DNA of 64,000 nucleotides, taken from NCBI RefSeq assembly GCF_018919385.1, contig NZ_JAHLMF010000001.1, positions 372,001 through 436,000 on the forward strand. Direction: 5' to 3'. Source of the DNA: Geomonas diazotrophica (GTDB lineage: Bacteria; Desulfobacterota; Desulfuromonadia; Geobacterales; Geobacteraceae). Below, piece by piece: positions 45,662 to 60,578 of this stretch (the stretch's first letter is position 1; every line of letters begins with the position of its first letter). Position numbers and translations under genes: made by a program. The notes under the pieces are model-generated. The model had not been told where the DNA came from, did not search any database, and saw only the letters and a program-made list of their open reading frames with translations.

Positions 45662-45908
45662 CCGGCGCTATCCGCCCCCGCCGTCTTCCAGCTACCCCCT
45701 CCCTCCCCCTCCGGGGGAGGGAGCCCCCGCGCAACGCCTCCCCATAGTCCCCTTCCATTCCCATAGCTTCGAACAACGGACTCCGCCAACGCCCATAATT
45801 CCGACCGACCCCGTTGCAATCGCCCCCTCTTGTGTTAGCTTGTTCTAATTCAAAAACCGGCACCTTTAATAAGAACAAGCGCCATCAGCTTCCAAGGGAG
45901 GATAAGGC

Positions 45909-46637
45909 ATGGAACCGAGTGAAACCGAACGCAGCCAGTCGAGAGAGTGGCGAAGAGAGACGCGGGTAAACGTGGGTCCCGCCGAGCGGAAGGCGTCCGT
46001 CATCGGCGGTGCGGCCCTGGCGGTTTCGGGGCTCAGGTGCATCAGCAAGAGAAATTACGCCTCGGGGCTCGCCATGATGCTGGCCGGGGGGATGTTCCTG
46101 TACCGGGGGCAGACCGGACACTGCGGGATCTACGACGCCATGGGGATGGACACGGTGCACACGCGCAACTCCGCCCTGACCATAGAGAAGGCGGTCACCA
46201 TCGGGCTGCCGCCGCAAGAGGTGTACGAATTCTGGCGCAACCTCGAGAACCTCCCCCGCTTCATGAAGCACCTGGAGTCGGTGCAGGTGACCGGGGCCCG
46301 GACCTCCCACTGGAGAGCCATCGGGCCGGGCGGGATCAGAGCCGAATGGGACGCCGAGATGATGGAGGACACGCCGGGCCAGCAGATCAGCTGGCATTCG
46401 GTGGGCGAGGCGGACGTCCCCAACAAGGGGAGCGTGGAGTTCAAGGAGGCGCCGGGACACCGGGGGACCGAGGTGAAGGTGACCATCGACTACTACCCCC
46501 CCGGCGGCGGTGCGGGAAGGGCGGCTGCGAAGCTGGCCCGGGGGATCAACGCCCAGCAGCTCGAGGAGGATCTGAAAAGGCTGAAGCAGATCCTGGAAGT
46601 GGGCGAGGAAACCACGGCACGGCGCACGGTCGAATAA
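45909..46637 (+). CDS. Membrane-anchored SRPBCC (START-like) protein
   Basis: 242 residues. Residues 25-70 are a DUF2892-like hydrophobic hairpin (GGAALAVSGLRC...LAMMLAGGMFLY). From about 95 an SRPBCC/cyclase-dehydrase fold starts with VTIGLPPQEVYEFWRNLENLPRFM and contains ISWHSVGEADVPNKGSVEF. The combination occurs in osmotic-stress proteins. Ligand unknown. RBS AAGGGAGGATAAGGC. Followed at 39 bases by the dehydrogenase gene. Confidence 0.82.
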   Translation: MEPSETERSQSREWRRETRVNVGPAERKASVIGGAALAVSGLRCISKRNYASGLAMMLAGGMFLYRGQTGHCGIYDAMGMDTVHTRNSALTIEKAVTIGLPPQEVYEFWRNLENLPRFMKHLESVQVTGARTSHWRAIGPGGIRAEWDAEMMEDTPGQQISWHSVGEADVPNKGSVEFKEAPGHRGTEVKVTIDYYPPGGGAGRAAAKLARGINAQQLEEDLKRLKQILEVGEETTARRTVE

Positions 46638-46676
46638 ACGCGATCCCGCCGGGCACGCGGCGGACAAGGAGGGTAT

Positions 46677-47897
46677 ATGAGGGCGGTATGCTGGCACGGC
46701 AAGCATGACGTGCGGGTGGACGAGGTGGCGGACCCGCAAATCGTCAGCAAGGGGGATGTCATCGTCAAGGTCGCGCTCACCTGCATCTGCGGCTCCGACC
46801 TGCACCTGTACAACGGCTACGTCCCCACCATGAAGAAAGGGGACATCATGGGGCACGAGTTCGTCGGAGAAATCGTCGAGACAGGGAGCGGCGTCTCCCG
46901 CTTCCACGTCGGCGACCGGGTCATCGTCCCCTTCCCGATCTCCTGCGGCGTCTGCTGGTACTGCAAGCACGAACTCTGGTCGCTGTGCGACAACTCCAAC
47001 CCCAACTCCTGGATGCTGGAGCACCTCTACGGCGACACCGGTGGCGGTATCTTCGGCTACTCGCACATGTACGGCGGCTTCTCCGGCGGCCAGGCCGAGT
47101 ACGTCCGGGTCCCGTTCGCGGACGTCGGCCTGGAGAAGATCCCGGACGGGATCCCCTACGAGCAGGTGGTGCTCCTGACCGACATCTGCCCGACCGGCTA
47201 CCAGGCCGCCGACAACTGCAACATCAGCCCCGGCGACACCGTCGCCGTCTGGGGGTGCGGCCCGGTGGGGCTCATGGCGATGATGTCGGCACGGCACCTC
47301 GGGGCCGAGCGGGTCATAGGGATAGACCGCTTCCCGGAGCGCCTGCAGATGGCCCATTCCCAGTGCCGGGCCGAGGTGCTGAACTACGAGGAGGTGGACG
47401 TGGCGGAGGCGCTGCAGAATATGACCGGGGGGCGCGGTCCGGACTCCTGCATCGACGCCGTCGGGCTGGAAGCGGTCGGAACCGGCATCGAGGGGATCTA
47501 CGATTCGGTGAAGCAGACGCTCCGGCTCGAAACGGACCGCACCTCGGCGCTGCGCCAGTTGACCAAGGCCTGCCGCAAGGGGGGGACGCTCTCCATCGTC
47601 GGGGTCTACAGCGGCTTCATCGACAATTTCCCCATGGGCGCCATCTTTGCCAAGGGGCTCACCCTGCACGCGGGGCAGGCCCACGTGCACAAGTACCTGC
47701 CGCACCTGCTCAAGCTGGTAGAGGAGCAGCAGTTGAATCCCTCCTCCATCATCACGCACCGGCTGCCGCTCGACCAGGCGCCCGGCGCCTATAAGACCTT
47801 CCTGAACAAGCAGGATGCCTGCATCAAGATCGTCCTGAACCCTCAGGAATCGGCAAGTGCCGCCAGGCCGGGCCCCGAGGAGGCGAGAGCCGTATAG
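46677..47897 (+). CDS. Zinc-dependent alcohol dehydrogenase, formaldehyde dehydrogenase-like
   Basis: 406 residues, MDR superfamily. Catalytic zinc site CICGSDLHLY and GHEFVGEIVETG; structural zinc C-x2-C-x2-C-x7-C in SCGVCWYCKHELWSLC; NAD site VWGCGPVGLMAM near 190. The insertion typical of glutathione-independent formaldehyde dehydrogenase-like enzymes is present. Substrate not known. Same strand and close spacing to the SRPBCC and YihY genes; a comparable dehydrogenase is found in the P. aeruginosa Ku/trehalose region. Confidence 0.88.
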   Translation: MRAVCWHGKHDVRVDEVADPQIVSKGDVIVKVALTCICGSDLHLYNGYVPTMKKGDIMGHEFVGEIVETGSGVSRFHVGDRVIVPFPISCGVCWYCKHELWSLCDNSNPNSWMLEHLYGDTGGGIFGYSHMYGGFSGGQAEYVRVPFADVGLEKIPDGIPYEQVVLLTDICPTGYQAADNCNISPGDTVAVWGCGPVGLMAMMSARHLGAERVIGIDRFPERLQMAHSQCRAEVLNYEEVDVAEALQNMTGGRGPDSCIDAVGLEAVGTGIEGIYDSVKQTLRLETDRTSALRQLTKACRKGGTLSIVGVYSGFIDNFPMGAIFAKGLTLHAGQAHVHKYLPHLLKLVEEQQLNPSSIITHRLPLDQAPGAYKTFLNKQDACIKIVLNPQESASAARPGPEEARAV

Positions 47898-47939
47898 ACC
47901 CGCCCCCCCACATGGCATGCCGCCATAGAGGGGTAACAG

Positions 47940-48929
47940 ATGCCCTCGCAAGAGGAGGAGCCCGACATGTTTTCACTGCGCAGCCACTTCAAGCTGGGTG
48001 ACGCCAGTTACAAGGACCTGGCGAAAAAGGCCTACCACAAGTTCAGCGACGAGGACTGCTCGGAACATGCCGCCGCCATGGCCTACTACTTCCTGTTTGC
48101 CTCGTTCCCCTTCCTGCTTTTTCTCACCACCTTGATCGGCTACCTCCCCATCCCTCACCTGATGGACTACATGCTGGCCAACGCGGCCAGGTTTCTTCCC
48201 TCGGAGGCGTTCTCCCTGATCGAGAGCAACATCCGGGCCCTTTTTCTGAACAAGAAGCAGGGGCTGCTGTCCATCGGCATCCTGCTGGCGCTATGGGCTT
48301 CTTCCAACGCCATGGTTTCGGTCATGGACGCGATGAACAACCTCTACGACGTCAAGGAGGGGCGTCCGTTTTGGAAGGTGCGCCTGGTCGCCATCGGGCT
48401 TGTGGTGGGGCTTTCCCTACTCTTTTTGGGGGCGATGGTACTGCTCATGTTCGGGGTGAAGATCGCCGACTTCATAGCCGGGGTGATCGACTTCGGCGTC
48501 GCCTTCAAGGTCGGCCTCGTCATCGGGCTCATCCCCGTCACCCTCTTCCTCCTGGTGCTTGCCGTCGCCATCATCTACTACTTCACCCCTGACGTGGAAC
48601 ACGAGTGGAAATGGATCAGCCCCGGCGCGGTGGTCGCCATCCCCTGCTGGATCGCCATGTCCTTCGGTTTTTCCTACTACATCAACAACTTCGGCTCCTA
48701 CGACAAGACCTACGGCAGCATCGGCGCCGTGATCGTGCTCCTGTTGTGGCTCTACCTGAGCGGGCTGATCATCCTGGCCGGAGCAGTCATCAACGCGGTC
48801 ATCGAGCACAGTTCGAAGGAGGGGAAGGAGCCGGGTGAGAAGGTGGAAGGGGAGCACGCCGCGGAGCGCGGCACCCATTCAAAGGAGGAGTCACAGCGGA
48901 AGGCAAAGGAAGAGGCGGCAAAATCGTAG
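47940..48929 (+). CDS. YihY/BrkB-family inner-membrane protein
   Basis: 329 residues with about six membrane helices (near 40-60, 95-115, 150-170, 190-215, 225-245, 255-275). CSEHAAAMAYYFLFASFPFLL and SIGAVIVLLLWLYLSGLIILAG are YihY signatures (second split: SIGAVIVLLLWLYL, SGLIILAG). The last 50 residues are Lys/Glu-rich. Not a ribonuclease despite its older name; transport or envelope role unknown. Start is 47940 after GAGGGGTAACAG; ATG 47967 after GAGGAGG is a good alternative. Confidence 0.85.
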   Translation: MPSQEEEPDMFSLRSHFKLGDASYKDLAKKAYHKFSDEDCSEHAAAMAYYFLFASFPFLLFLTTLIGYLPIPHLMDYMLANAARFLPSEAFSLIESNIRALFLNKKQGLLSIGILLALWASSNAMVSVMDAMNNLYDVKEGRPFWKVRLVAIGLVVGLSLLFLGAMVLLMFGVKIADFIAGVIDFGVAFKVGLVIGLIPVTLFLLVLAVAIIYYFTPDVEHEWKWISPGAVVAIPCWIAMSFGFSYYINNFGSYDKTYGSIGAVIVLLLWLYLSGLIILAGAVINAVIEHSSKEGKEPGEKVEGEHAAERGTHSKEESQRKAKEEAAKS

Positions 48930-48957
48930 AGGGGATGACGAGTGGCGCAGAACGCTC

Positions 48958-49060
48958 CTTCCACCCGAAGGGGGAGGCTGGGAGGGGGTGAGGCTGTGGC
49001 AGCCGGTGTTCCCCCTCCCTGTCCCTCCACTCCGGGGGTGGGGACGCCCGGGGCAAGGTG
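48958..49060. repeat. G/C-tract palindromic repeats between yihY-like and CHRD genes
   Basis: GAAGGGGGAGGCTGGGAGGGGG then CCCCCTCCCTGTCCCTCCACTCC form facing tracts, a diverged CCCTCTCC-type repeat. No clear terminator for the two convergent genes apart from this block. Confidence 0.45.
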
Positions 49061-49080
49061 GGTGTTGGCGCAGAAAGAAC

Positions 49081-49535
49081 TTACTTGATCTGCCCCCGGA
49101 TCTCGCCCATGGGGTAGGTCACCGTCGGCACATCCACATAGGCCTCGCCGGCATCTATGATACGTACCAGGTCCTCGACGGTTTTCCCCTCCAGCTCGCC
49201 TATCAGGTTCTCATTGGTGATGAGCCCCTCGGCGAGGATCCCCTTGAATACGCCCATCTTCACCGGACCACCGAACAGCCCCACCAAGGGGGGGCCATTT
49301 TGCCCCGGCTTGCCGTGATGGATGTGCGCCGCGACCGGGCTCGTTATCCTGCTCACGTTCAACTCGTAACTCATCTCGCCGCCCGCGTAAATCATCTTGA
49401 TATCCCCCCGGGCCGGAGTCTTCACCAAGGGAGCCTCCTGCTGGCCCGAAAGCTTGGCCCGAAAGATCCTCTGTTCCGCCCCCGCCGGCAGGGTAGCCAA
49501 CACGGCCAAGACTACCACCGACATTTGCCATTTCC

Positions 49536-49539
<4 letters not shown>
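49081..49539 (-). CDS. Exported CHRD-domain protein
   Basis: 152 residues. Signal peptide (about 1-21, cleaved near PAGA), then a single CHRD domain: RAKLSGQQEAPLVKTPARGD, HIHHGKPGQNGPPLVGLFGG and VPTVTYPMGEIRGQIK. CHRD domains occur in chordin and in bacterial secreted proteins; function there is unclear. Its ATG overlaps the TGA of treS by four bases (ATGA), so it is translated with the trehalose operon although unrelated by fold. The start at 49539 follows GGGGAGAACATC. Confidence 0.85.
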
Positions 49540-52895
<3,356 letters not shown>

Positions 52896-52907
52896 GGCTT
52901 ACCCCTG

Positions 52908-54887
<1,980 letters not shown>

Positions 54888-54924
54888 AGGCTCACCTCGT
54901 CTTCAACGGCTGCATCCGCGGCAC

Positions 54925-54970
54925 CGCCCTCACCCGCCCTTCGGGCACCCTCTCCCGGAGGGAGAGGGGA
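54925..54970. repeat. CCCTCTCCC-type palindromic repeat in the treY-glgE gap
   Basis: GCCCTCACCCGCCCTTCGGG and CACCCTCTCCCGGAGGGAGA then GGGGA: a clean member of the family seen in the nuo operon, with the same CTCACCCGCCC left flank as the nuoK-nuoL copy. Confidence 0.75.
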
Positions 54971-55094
54971 TCAGGCGGGACGTCCTAGTCCCCTTGCCGT
55001 CGGAGAGGGGATAAGGCGGGTGACGTCCATGACCCCCTCGCCGTCGAAGAGAGGATAGGTCGGGTGACGTCCAAGTCCCCCTGGCCGTCGGGGG
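54968..55094. repeat. Tandem direct repeat, about three copies of a 41-44-base unit
   Basis: Units begin GGATCAGGCGGG (54968), GGATAAGGCGGG (55009) and GGATAGGTCGGG (55053), each followed by (TG)ACGTCC, two or three variable bases, CCCC-T and GCCGTCG. The unit resembles the right flank of the neighbouring palindromic repeat, so it may have grown from it. A further palindrome (CCCTCGCCCTCCGGGAGAGG, 55096-55138) follows. Confidence 0.7.
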
Positions 55095-55141
55095 CCATTC
55101 CCCCCTCGCCCTCCGGGAGAGGGGCGGGGGTGAGGGATCAG

Positions 55142-58105
55142 CTAGGCAGGCTCCAGCAGCGCCACGCTCACCTCGCCGAACAAGACGGCAAGAGGTATCG
55201 CCGGCCGTCCCCCGTGCCGCTTTGCCTCTACCGGCTGACTGTTGACCACGTTGCGGTACCGCGGGGCCGCGCCTTCCGGCAGCAGCAGCACGGTGTCCTG
55301 CCACACCCCCTCGCCCAGCGGGCTACTCTCCGGCTCCGGCATGAGCGTCGCCACCAGCCGCGCCGCCGCCACGATGAGCACACCTTCGCCTCCCTTCCTG
55401 GCAAAGGCACAGACGTGCCGCTCCCGCGCCCCCTTTGCCTCGAGCGGCAGGTACTCCCCGAAATCGAACGGGTCGCGGTTCTGCCGCCGGTAGTTCAGCA
55501 CCCGGTAGATGAGGAAGAGCTTGATCCGGCCGTCTTCGCTTCGCTCCAGAAGCTCCCGGCAGAGCGCCTGCGCGCCGATCTCCGCCTCGCGCACCCGGAG
55601 TTCCCGCAGCGCCACGATCCTCGCGCCGTAGTCGACCTGGCGCCGGTTGTCGGGATCGACCAGGGTGAACTCGATCAGCTCCGTCCCCTGGTAGAAGTCC
55701 GGAACTCCCGGGACGGTCATCTTCAGGAGGGCCTGGGACAGCGAGGTGAAAACGCCGCAGCGGGCCAGGCGCTTTTGCAGCGACCGGAACTCACGCAAAA
55801 ACAGGTTCCCCGGCGACTGCTCCAGGATGCCGTCCGCGAAACCAAGCACCGCCTCCTCGTAAGCCGCATTCGGGCTCACCCAGCTGGTGTTGACCTTGGC
55901 TTCCCGCAAGGCCTTGATCAGGTACTCCTTGATCCTCCCCCTGAAGCTCTCGTAGCCAGCCTGGTCGATCTCCCCCGCGGGCCAGGCACCGAGCAGGGTC
56001 TGGTAGATCAGGTACTCCTCGTTGCGGTCCGGGACTCGCTGGTTGTCTATCAGGCTGGCCCGCCCCTTGTTGATCCGGCTCCAGCGCACCACCGATTTCT
56101 GCCAGAGTTCCGGAAGCTCGGAGAGGGCGTCGATCCGGGTGCGTACGTCCTCGCCGCGCTTGGAGTCGTGGGTGGATGTGGTGATCATGCCGTGCGGGAA
56201 GTTCTTGTTGCGCTCCAGGTTCTGGCCGTGGAATGCGTCCAGGGTGGTTCCGAATTTGCCCGGCATCCCGCCGACGTCGTTCAGGGAAATGAGCCGGTGG
56301 TATACGTAGAAGGCGGTGTCCTCCAGCCCCTTGGCCATGACCGGCCCGGTGATCTGCTGGAAACGCATGGCAACAGAGAGCCAGGTGCGGCGGCTCTCCT
56401 CGGCGGCGCGCTCAGGAGCCTTCAAAAGGAGCACGTCCCGCACGAAATCGAACACGGAGCCGCTGATGGCCGGGTTCCTCCGCTTGGCCTTGGACACCGC
56501 CGCCTCGATGTACTGCATGTCCTTGTCGCGCACGGAGGGGGAATTCGCGTAGGTGCGGTAGACCGGAAAGCAGGCGATCACCTCGCTGATGGCACGGGCC
56601 AGGCTGTTCAAGGTGAAGTCGCGGGTGAGCCGGTCCTGCTCGGAGATGTTGTTCAGTTGGTGCGCCAGCATGTTCACCTCACCGGAGAGCGAGACCTGCA
56701 TCACCAGCTTCTTCTTTTCGTAGACGATCTCGGTGAAGTCGGAGACGCGTTTTACGAAGCGGTCGTAGATGCGGTCAAACTGCTTGGCGGCCTCGGTGTC
56801 CACGAAGATGCCGTTCACGCTGTTCAAAAACTCGTAACCGGTGGTGCCTGCCACCGGCCACTGTTCCGGGAGCTGCTCCCCTTTCATCAGGATCTTCTCC
56901 ACCACCGCGTAAAGCGGCTGGTAGTACGGCTCCCGCTCCAGCTCCCGGTAATACTCCCCTTCCGGGCCGTCGTCCCCCTCTCCCCCCTGGCCGCAGCCGC
57001 AGAGCTGCAGGTACGCGCTCTTTTGCAGGTTCTGCAGGTAGGAAACGGGGTCGTAGAGCCCGTCGACGTGGTCGATGCGCACCCCGGTCACCTTCCCCTC
57101 GCGGATCAGCCGCAACAGCAGCCCGTGGGTGAGGTGGTAGACCGCCTGGTCCTCCATGCGGATCGCCGCCAGCGCGTTGATGTCGAAGAAGCGCCGGTAA
57201 TTGATCTCCTCGGTGGCGACCCCCCAGTAGGAGAGGCGATAGACCTGCTCCTGCAGCAGTTGGTCCATGAGATCGAAGCTGCCCGGCTCCCCCTTTACTC
57301 CGTTGAAGATCCTGACGTTCTCCGCGATGAACTCGGTAACCTCGGGCGCATCCTGGCACAACTGCCAGAGCCTCTTCTTGATGATCTCCTTCTCCCGCTG
57401 GCGCTCGCCCATCTTCTCGGGGTCCTGCTCGGTGGCGGGAGGGAGATGCTGCAGCCCGGTCTCGATGCTCAAAAGCTCCTGGACCGGCGCGGCGTCCGGC
57501 GGAAACCTCTCCTTCAGGACGTCCAGGCGGTGTTGGAGAATCTGGAGGTAACTGCGCGGCTCGATCGGTATCTGCAGCGCATTGCACTGGACGAAGAAGG
57601 CGCCGTCGCGGAACAGAAGCTGCAACCCGCCGCTCTCCAGCACCTTGCCGTACTGGTCTCCCAGAAACGGCAGCAGCACTTTCCCGGTCAGCTCCTTTTT
57701 CACCGGCGCCCAGTCGATGTCGAAGAAGTTGGCGTAGGGGGAGCTCATGCCGTTTTCGAGGATGTCCATCCACCAGATGTTGTCCCCGCTTTCGATGCAC
57801 ATGTGGTTCGGTACGAAGTCGAGGATATGCCCCATGCCGTGGCGGGCGAGCTCGTCCACGAAGGCATGGTAGCTCCGTTCGTCGCCGAGCTCCCTGTTGA
57901 GGATGGTCTGGTTCACCACGTCGTAGCCGTGCACGCTCCCCTCCTTTGCCGCAAGGTAGGAGGAGGCGTACACGTCGCTCACGCCGAGGTCGTGCAGGTA
58001 GCCGACGATCCTGGTGGCGTCGGCGAAGGTGAAGCCGGCGTTGAACTGCAAACGGTAGGTGGCGCTGGGTATACGTGCCTGCGGCTGGCGTGGCTGGCGT
58101 TCCAT
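55142..58105 (-). CDS. treY: Maltooligosyl trehalose synthase
   Basis: 987 residues, GH13_26. RIPSATYRLQFNAGFTFADA start, DFVPNHMCIESGDNIWWMDI conserved loop, nucleophile region GVRIDHVDGLYDP, and the long middle insertions usual in TreY. Converts the reducing end of maltooligosaccharides into a terminal trehalosyl unit, which TreZ then cuts. Third gene of the operon; start 58105, 12 bases after the GH57 gene. A very long open frame on the opposite strand is a shadow. Confidence 0.96.
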   Translation of the reverse strand: MERQPRQPQARIPSATYRLQFNAGFTFADATRIVGYLHDLGVSDVYASSYLAAKEGSVHGYDVVNQTILNRELGDERSYHAFVDELARHGMGHILDFVPNHMCIESGDNIWWMDILENGMSSPYANFFDIDWAPVKKELTGKVLLPFLGDQYGKVLESGGLQLLFRDGAFFVQCNALQIPIEPRSYLQILQHRLDVLKERFPPDAAPVQELLSIETGLQHLPPATEQDPEKMGERQREKEIIKKRLWQLCQDAPEVTEFIAENVRIFNGVKGEPGSFDLMDQLLQEQVYRLSYWGVATEEINYRRFFDINALAAIRMEDQAVYHLTHGLLLRLIREGKVTGVRIDHVDGLYDPVSYLQNLQKSAYLQLCGCGQGGEGDDGPEGEYYRELEREPYYQPLYAVVEKILMKGEQLPEQWPVAGTTGYEFLNSVNGIFVDTEAAKQFDRIYDRFVKRVSDFTEIVYEKKKLVMQVSLSGEVNMLAHQLNNISEQDRLTRDFTLNSLARAISEVIACFPVYRTYANSPSVRDKDMQYIEAAVSKAKRRNPAISGSVFDFVRDVLLLKAPERAAEESRRTWLSVAMRFQQITGPVMAKGLEDTAFYVYHRLISLNDVGGMPGKFGTTLDAFHGQNLERNKNFPHGMITTSTHDSKRGEDVRTRIDALSELPELWQKSVVRWSRINKGRASLIDNQRVPDRNEEYLIYQTLLGAWPAGEIDQAGYESFRGRIKEYLIKALREAKVNTSWVSPNAAYEEAVLGFADGILEQSPGNLFLREFRSLQKRLARCGVFTSLSQALLKMTVPGVPDFYQGTELIEFTLVDPDNRRQVDYGARIVALRELRVREAEIGAQALCRELLERSEDGRIKLFLIYRVLNYRRQNRDPFDFGEYLPLEAKGARERHVCAFARKGGEGVLIVAAARLVATLMPEPESSPLGEGVWQDTVLLLPEGAAPRYRNVVNSQPVEAKRHGGRPAIPLAVLFGEVSVALLEPA

Positions 58106-58117
58106 CGCATCCCCCGT

Positions 58118-60568
58118 CTATCCCTGCGGCAGTACCGCGTCGAGGTTGAAGTGCAGCATGTCCCCGAGCTTCTTGAAGGCATCGAACCAGAGGCTCGCCC
58201 CCTCCTCGCCGCTGCTGGAACGCGCCAGGTACTCCGGGTAGACGGTCTTCGCCAGGTCGTAATAGTCGTTCTGCAGCTGCCACAGCACAAGGTTGACCGG
58301 GATCTCGTTAAGAAGTTCCATGTACTTCTGCATCCTGCCCATCACCTTGAGGTCGGAGGGGTCCTGGAGCAACTGGGCCGAGAGCTTCTCCAGGTGGCGC
58401 CGCATGTAGTACTCGGTCTCGGGCCCCTCGATCCCCACGCCCCATTTCCGGATCTGCCCCACGATGCGTCGCACCCCCTCCTCGTCCACGTCCTCCTCGC
58501 TCATGGCGCGCTTCAGGGCCTCGTTCAGGGCCGGCTGGGCCACGGCCATGAAGACGTGGGGGACCGGCACCCCGGTCTCCTTGACGAACTCCATCAGCGG
58601 CCGTACGCGCTCGTACATCTCCTGGTAGCTCGCGACGCTTTCCTCGAGGTTGCGGTTTATGATCTCCCCGATGATCTTGCGCTGCTCGTCGCTGAAGAGG
58701 TTCAAAAGGGAGAAGCTGTGCGTGCCAAAGTGCTTGTCCATGAGGAGCACCAGGTCCGAGTAGAGCCCCTTGTCGAAGGCGGCGCTCAACTCCTCGCGCA
58801 TGGCGGCATACCCCTGCTGGTCGCAGCCCTCCATCACCCCCCCCTTGAAATCGTGGCTCCCCAGACGCATCACGCAGAAGGTGAGACAGGCCTTCTCCTC
58901 GGTGATCTCGCTCGCCACATGGATGCGTCCCATGGCGATGACGGCGTCCGGGGTGCCGATCTTGTGGTACTCTTCCCTGGCGATGGCGTAGCAGTAGATC
59001 TGCGAATGCTCCTCGTAATCCTCGTAGAGGGAGCTGAAGGCGTAGTGGGCGCCGACCTTCACCAGGTCGAGACGGATCGGGAGCACGAAGTTCTGATATA
59101 TCCAGAGTCCGTCCTTGTATTCAGGTATGTTGCTCTTCGCCTCCTTGAGCCGCTCCAGGAACCCTTTCTCCACCGGTCCTTCAACCACGCCCCCGGCGAG
59201 CTGCAGCGCGCGGCTCGCGTAGTCGATCACCTGCACGGTCTCAAGCCCGGAGAGCTCATCGAAAAACCAGCCGCAGCTCGTGTACATGAGCATGGTGTGG
59301 CGCTGCATCTCTAATAGCTTGAGAGCCTTGATCTTCTCCTCTGCCGTAAGCTCCCGCAGCGCGTGCCTGGAAAGGAACTGCTCCGCCACCTCCATTCCGC
59401 AGTTCAGGATCACCTCGATGTAGGCGTCCCGCACCCGCCAGGGATTCTTGAACAGTTCACGCCCCTTCTGCTCGAACCCCTTCGCCAGCAGGTCCCGTAG
59501 CCAGTCGAGGGACGCGCGCAGCGGCTGGCGCCATTGCTGGTTCCACCCCGGCATGCCGCCGGAGCAGCCGCAATCGCTGTTCCAGCGCTCAACCCCGTGT
59601 GCGCAGCTCCAGGAGGTGCGTTCGTGGATGCGCACCTCGGTCTGCGCGGGGCAAAGCTCCAGGTATTCGCCGTAGTTGGTGAGCCGGGCGAGGTTGTTGC
59701 TCTCGATGTGGTTCAGGCAGGAGGCGAGGGCCATGTCGCCGAACTTCTGGTGATGGCCGTAGGTCTCGCCGTCGGTGGCGATGTGCATGAGCTGGGGCCA
59801 GTCACGCTCCTCGGTGAAGCCGCCGACGAGCCGGCTGGCGAGCGCCTCGCCGCTTTCCAGGAGCTTCTCGAAGGCGACCGCGCGGGAGATCGGTCCGTCG
59901 TAGAAGAAGAGGCTGATGGTGCGGCCGGATGGGAGGTTGCAGAGGTAGGCGCGGGTCGGGTCGATCTCCGCCTCGAGCCACTCCTCCTCGCCGACGGCGC
60001 GATAGGCCGCGGCCTGGTGCGGCGCCAGGATGGTGTACCTGATCCCGAGCTCGGCGAGGATGTCGAGCGTCTCGAGGTCGACGGCGGTCTCGGCGAGCCA
60101 CATCCCCTCAGGAAAGCGCCCGAAGCGCTTCTCGAAGTCCGCGATGCCCCACACCGCCTGGGTCCGCTTGTCCCGCGCGTTCGCAAGCGGCATGATCATG
60201 TGGTTGTAGACCTGGGCGATGGCGGAGCCGTGGCCGGAGCGCCACTGCATGCTCTGCTTGTCCGCGTCGAGGATCGCCTGGTAGATCCTCGGGGCCGCCT
60301 GCTCCATCCAGGAGAGGACGGTGGGACCGAAGTTGAAGCTGATCTTCGCGTAGTTGCTGGAGATGTTCATGACGCGGCTGTCGCCGTCCAGGACGCGGGA
60401 GGCCGCGTTCGACGCATAGCACTCGGCGGTGACGCGCTCGTTCCAGTCGTGGTAGGGGAAGGCCGAATCCTGAATCTCGACAGCCTCGAGCCACGGGTTC
60501 TCCCGGGGAGGCTGGTAGAAGTGACCGTGAATGCAGACGTAACGCTGGGTATCGTTCTCCTGCGCCAT
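58118..60568 (-). CDS. GH57-family glycoside hydrolase (DUF3536 type)
   Basis: 816 residues. GH57 motif IHGHFYQPPRENPWLE at the N-terminus; nucleophile region RFPEGMWLAETAVDLETL with catalytic Glu; acid/base region HIATDGETYGHHQKFGD with catalytic Asp; then a DUF3536 helical C-terminal half (about 350-816). Family enzymes act on alpha-glucans as amylases or branching enzymes. Embedded between treZ and treY with 10- and 12-base gaps. A branching or debranching step is inferred, because no glgB is in the operon. The start at 60568 follows GAGGAGGAAGTC. Confidence 0.85.
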   Translation of the reverse strand: MAQENDTQRYVCIHGHFYQPPRENPWLEAVEIQDSAFPYHDWNERVTAECYASNAASRVLDGDSRVMNISSNYAKISFNFGPTVLSWMEQAAPRIYQAILDADKQSMQWRSGHGSAIAQVYNHMIMPLANARDKRTQAVWGIADFEKRFGRFPEGMWLAETAVDLETLDILAELGIRYTILAPHQAAAYRAVGEEEWLEAEIDPTRAYLCNLPSGRTISLFFYDGPISRAVAFEKLLESGEALASRLVGGFTEERDWPQLMHIATDGETYGHHQKFGDMALASCLNHIESNNLARLTNYGEYLELCPAQTEVRIHERTSWSCAHGVERWNSDCGCSGGMPGWNQQWRQPLRASLDWLRDLLAKGFEQKGRELFKNPWRVRDAYIEVILNCGMEVAEQFLSRHALRELTAEEKIKALKLLEMQRHTMLMYTSCGWFFDELSGLETVQVIDYASRALQLAGGVVEGPVEKGFLERLKEAKSNIPEYKDGLWIYQNFVLPIRLDLVKVGAHYAFSSLYEDYEEHSQIYCYAIAREEYHKIGTPDAVIAMGRIHVASEITEEKACLTFCVMRLGSHDFKGGVMEGCDQQGYAAMREELSAAFDKGLYSDLVLLMDKHFGTHSFSLLNLFSDEQRKIIGEIINRNLEESVASYQEMYERVRPLMEFVKETGVPVPHVFMAVAQPALNEALKRAMSEEDVDEEGVRRIVGQIRKWGVGIEGPETEYYMRRHLEKLSAQLLQDPSDLKVMGRMQKYMELLNEIPVNLVLWQLQNDYYDLAKTVYPEYLARSSSGEEGASLWFDAFKKLGDMLHFNLDAVLPQG

Positions 60569-60578
60569 GACTTCCTCC

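Noticed and set aside
55064-59314. Open frame of 1416 codons on the plus strand opposite treY and the GH57 gene
   Set aside because: It is antisense to two well-recognised glycoside hydrolase genes, has no recognisable domain, and such long shadow frames are expected in GC-rich DNA.
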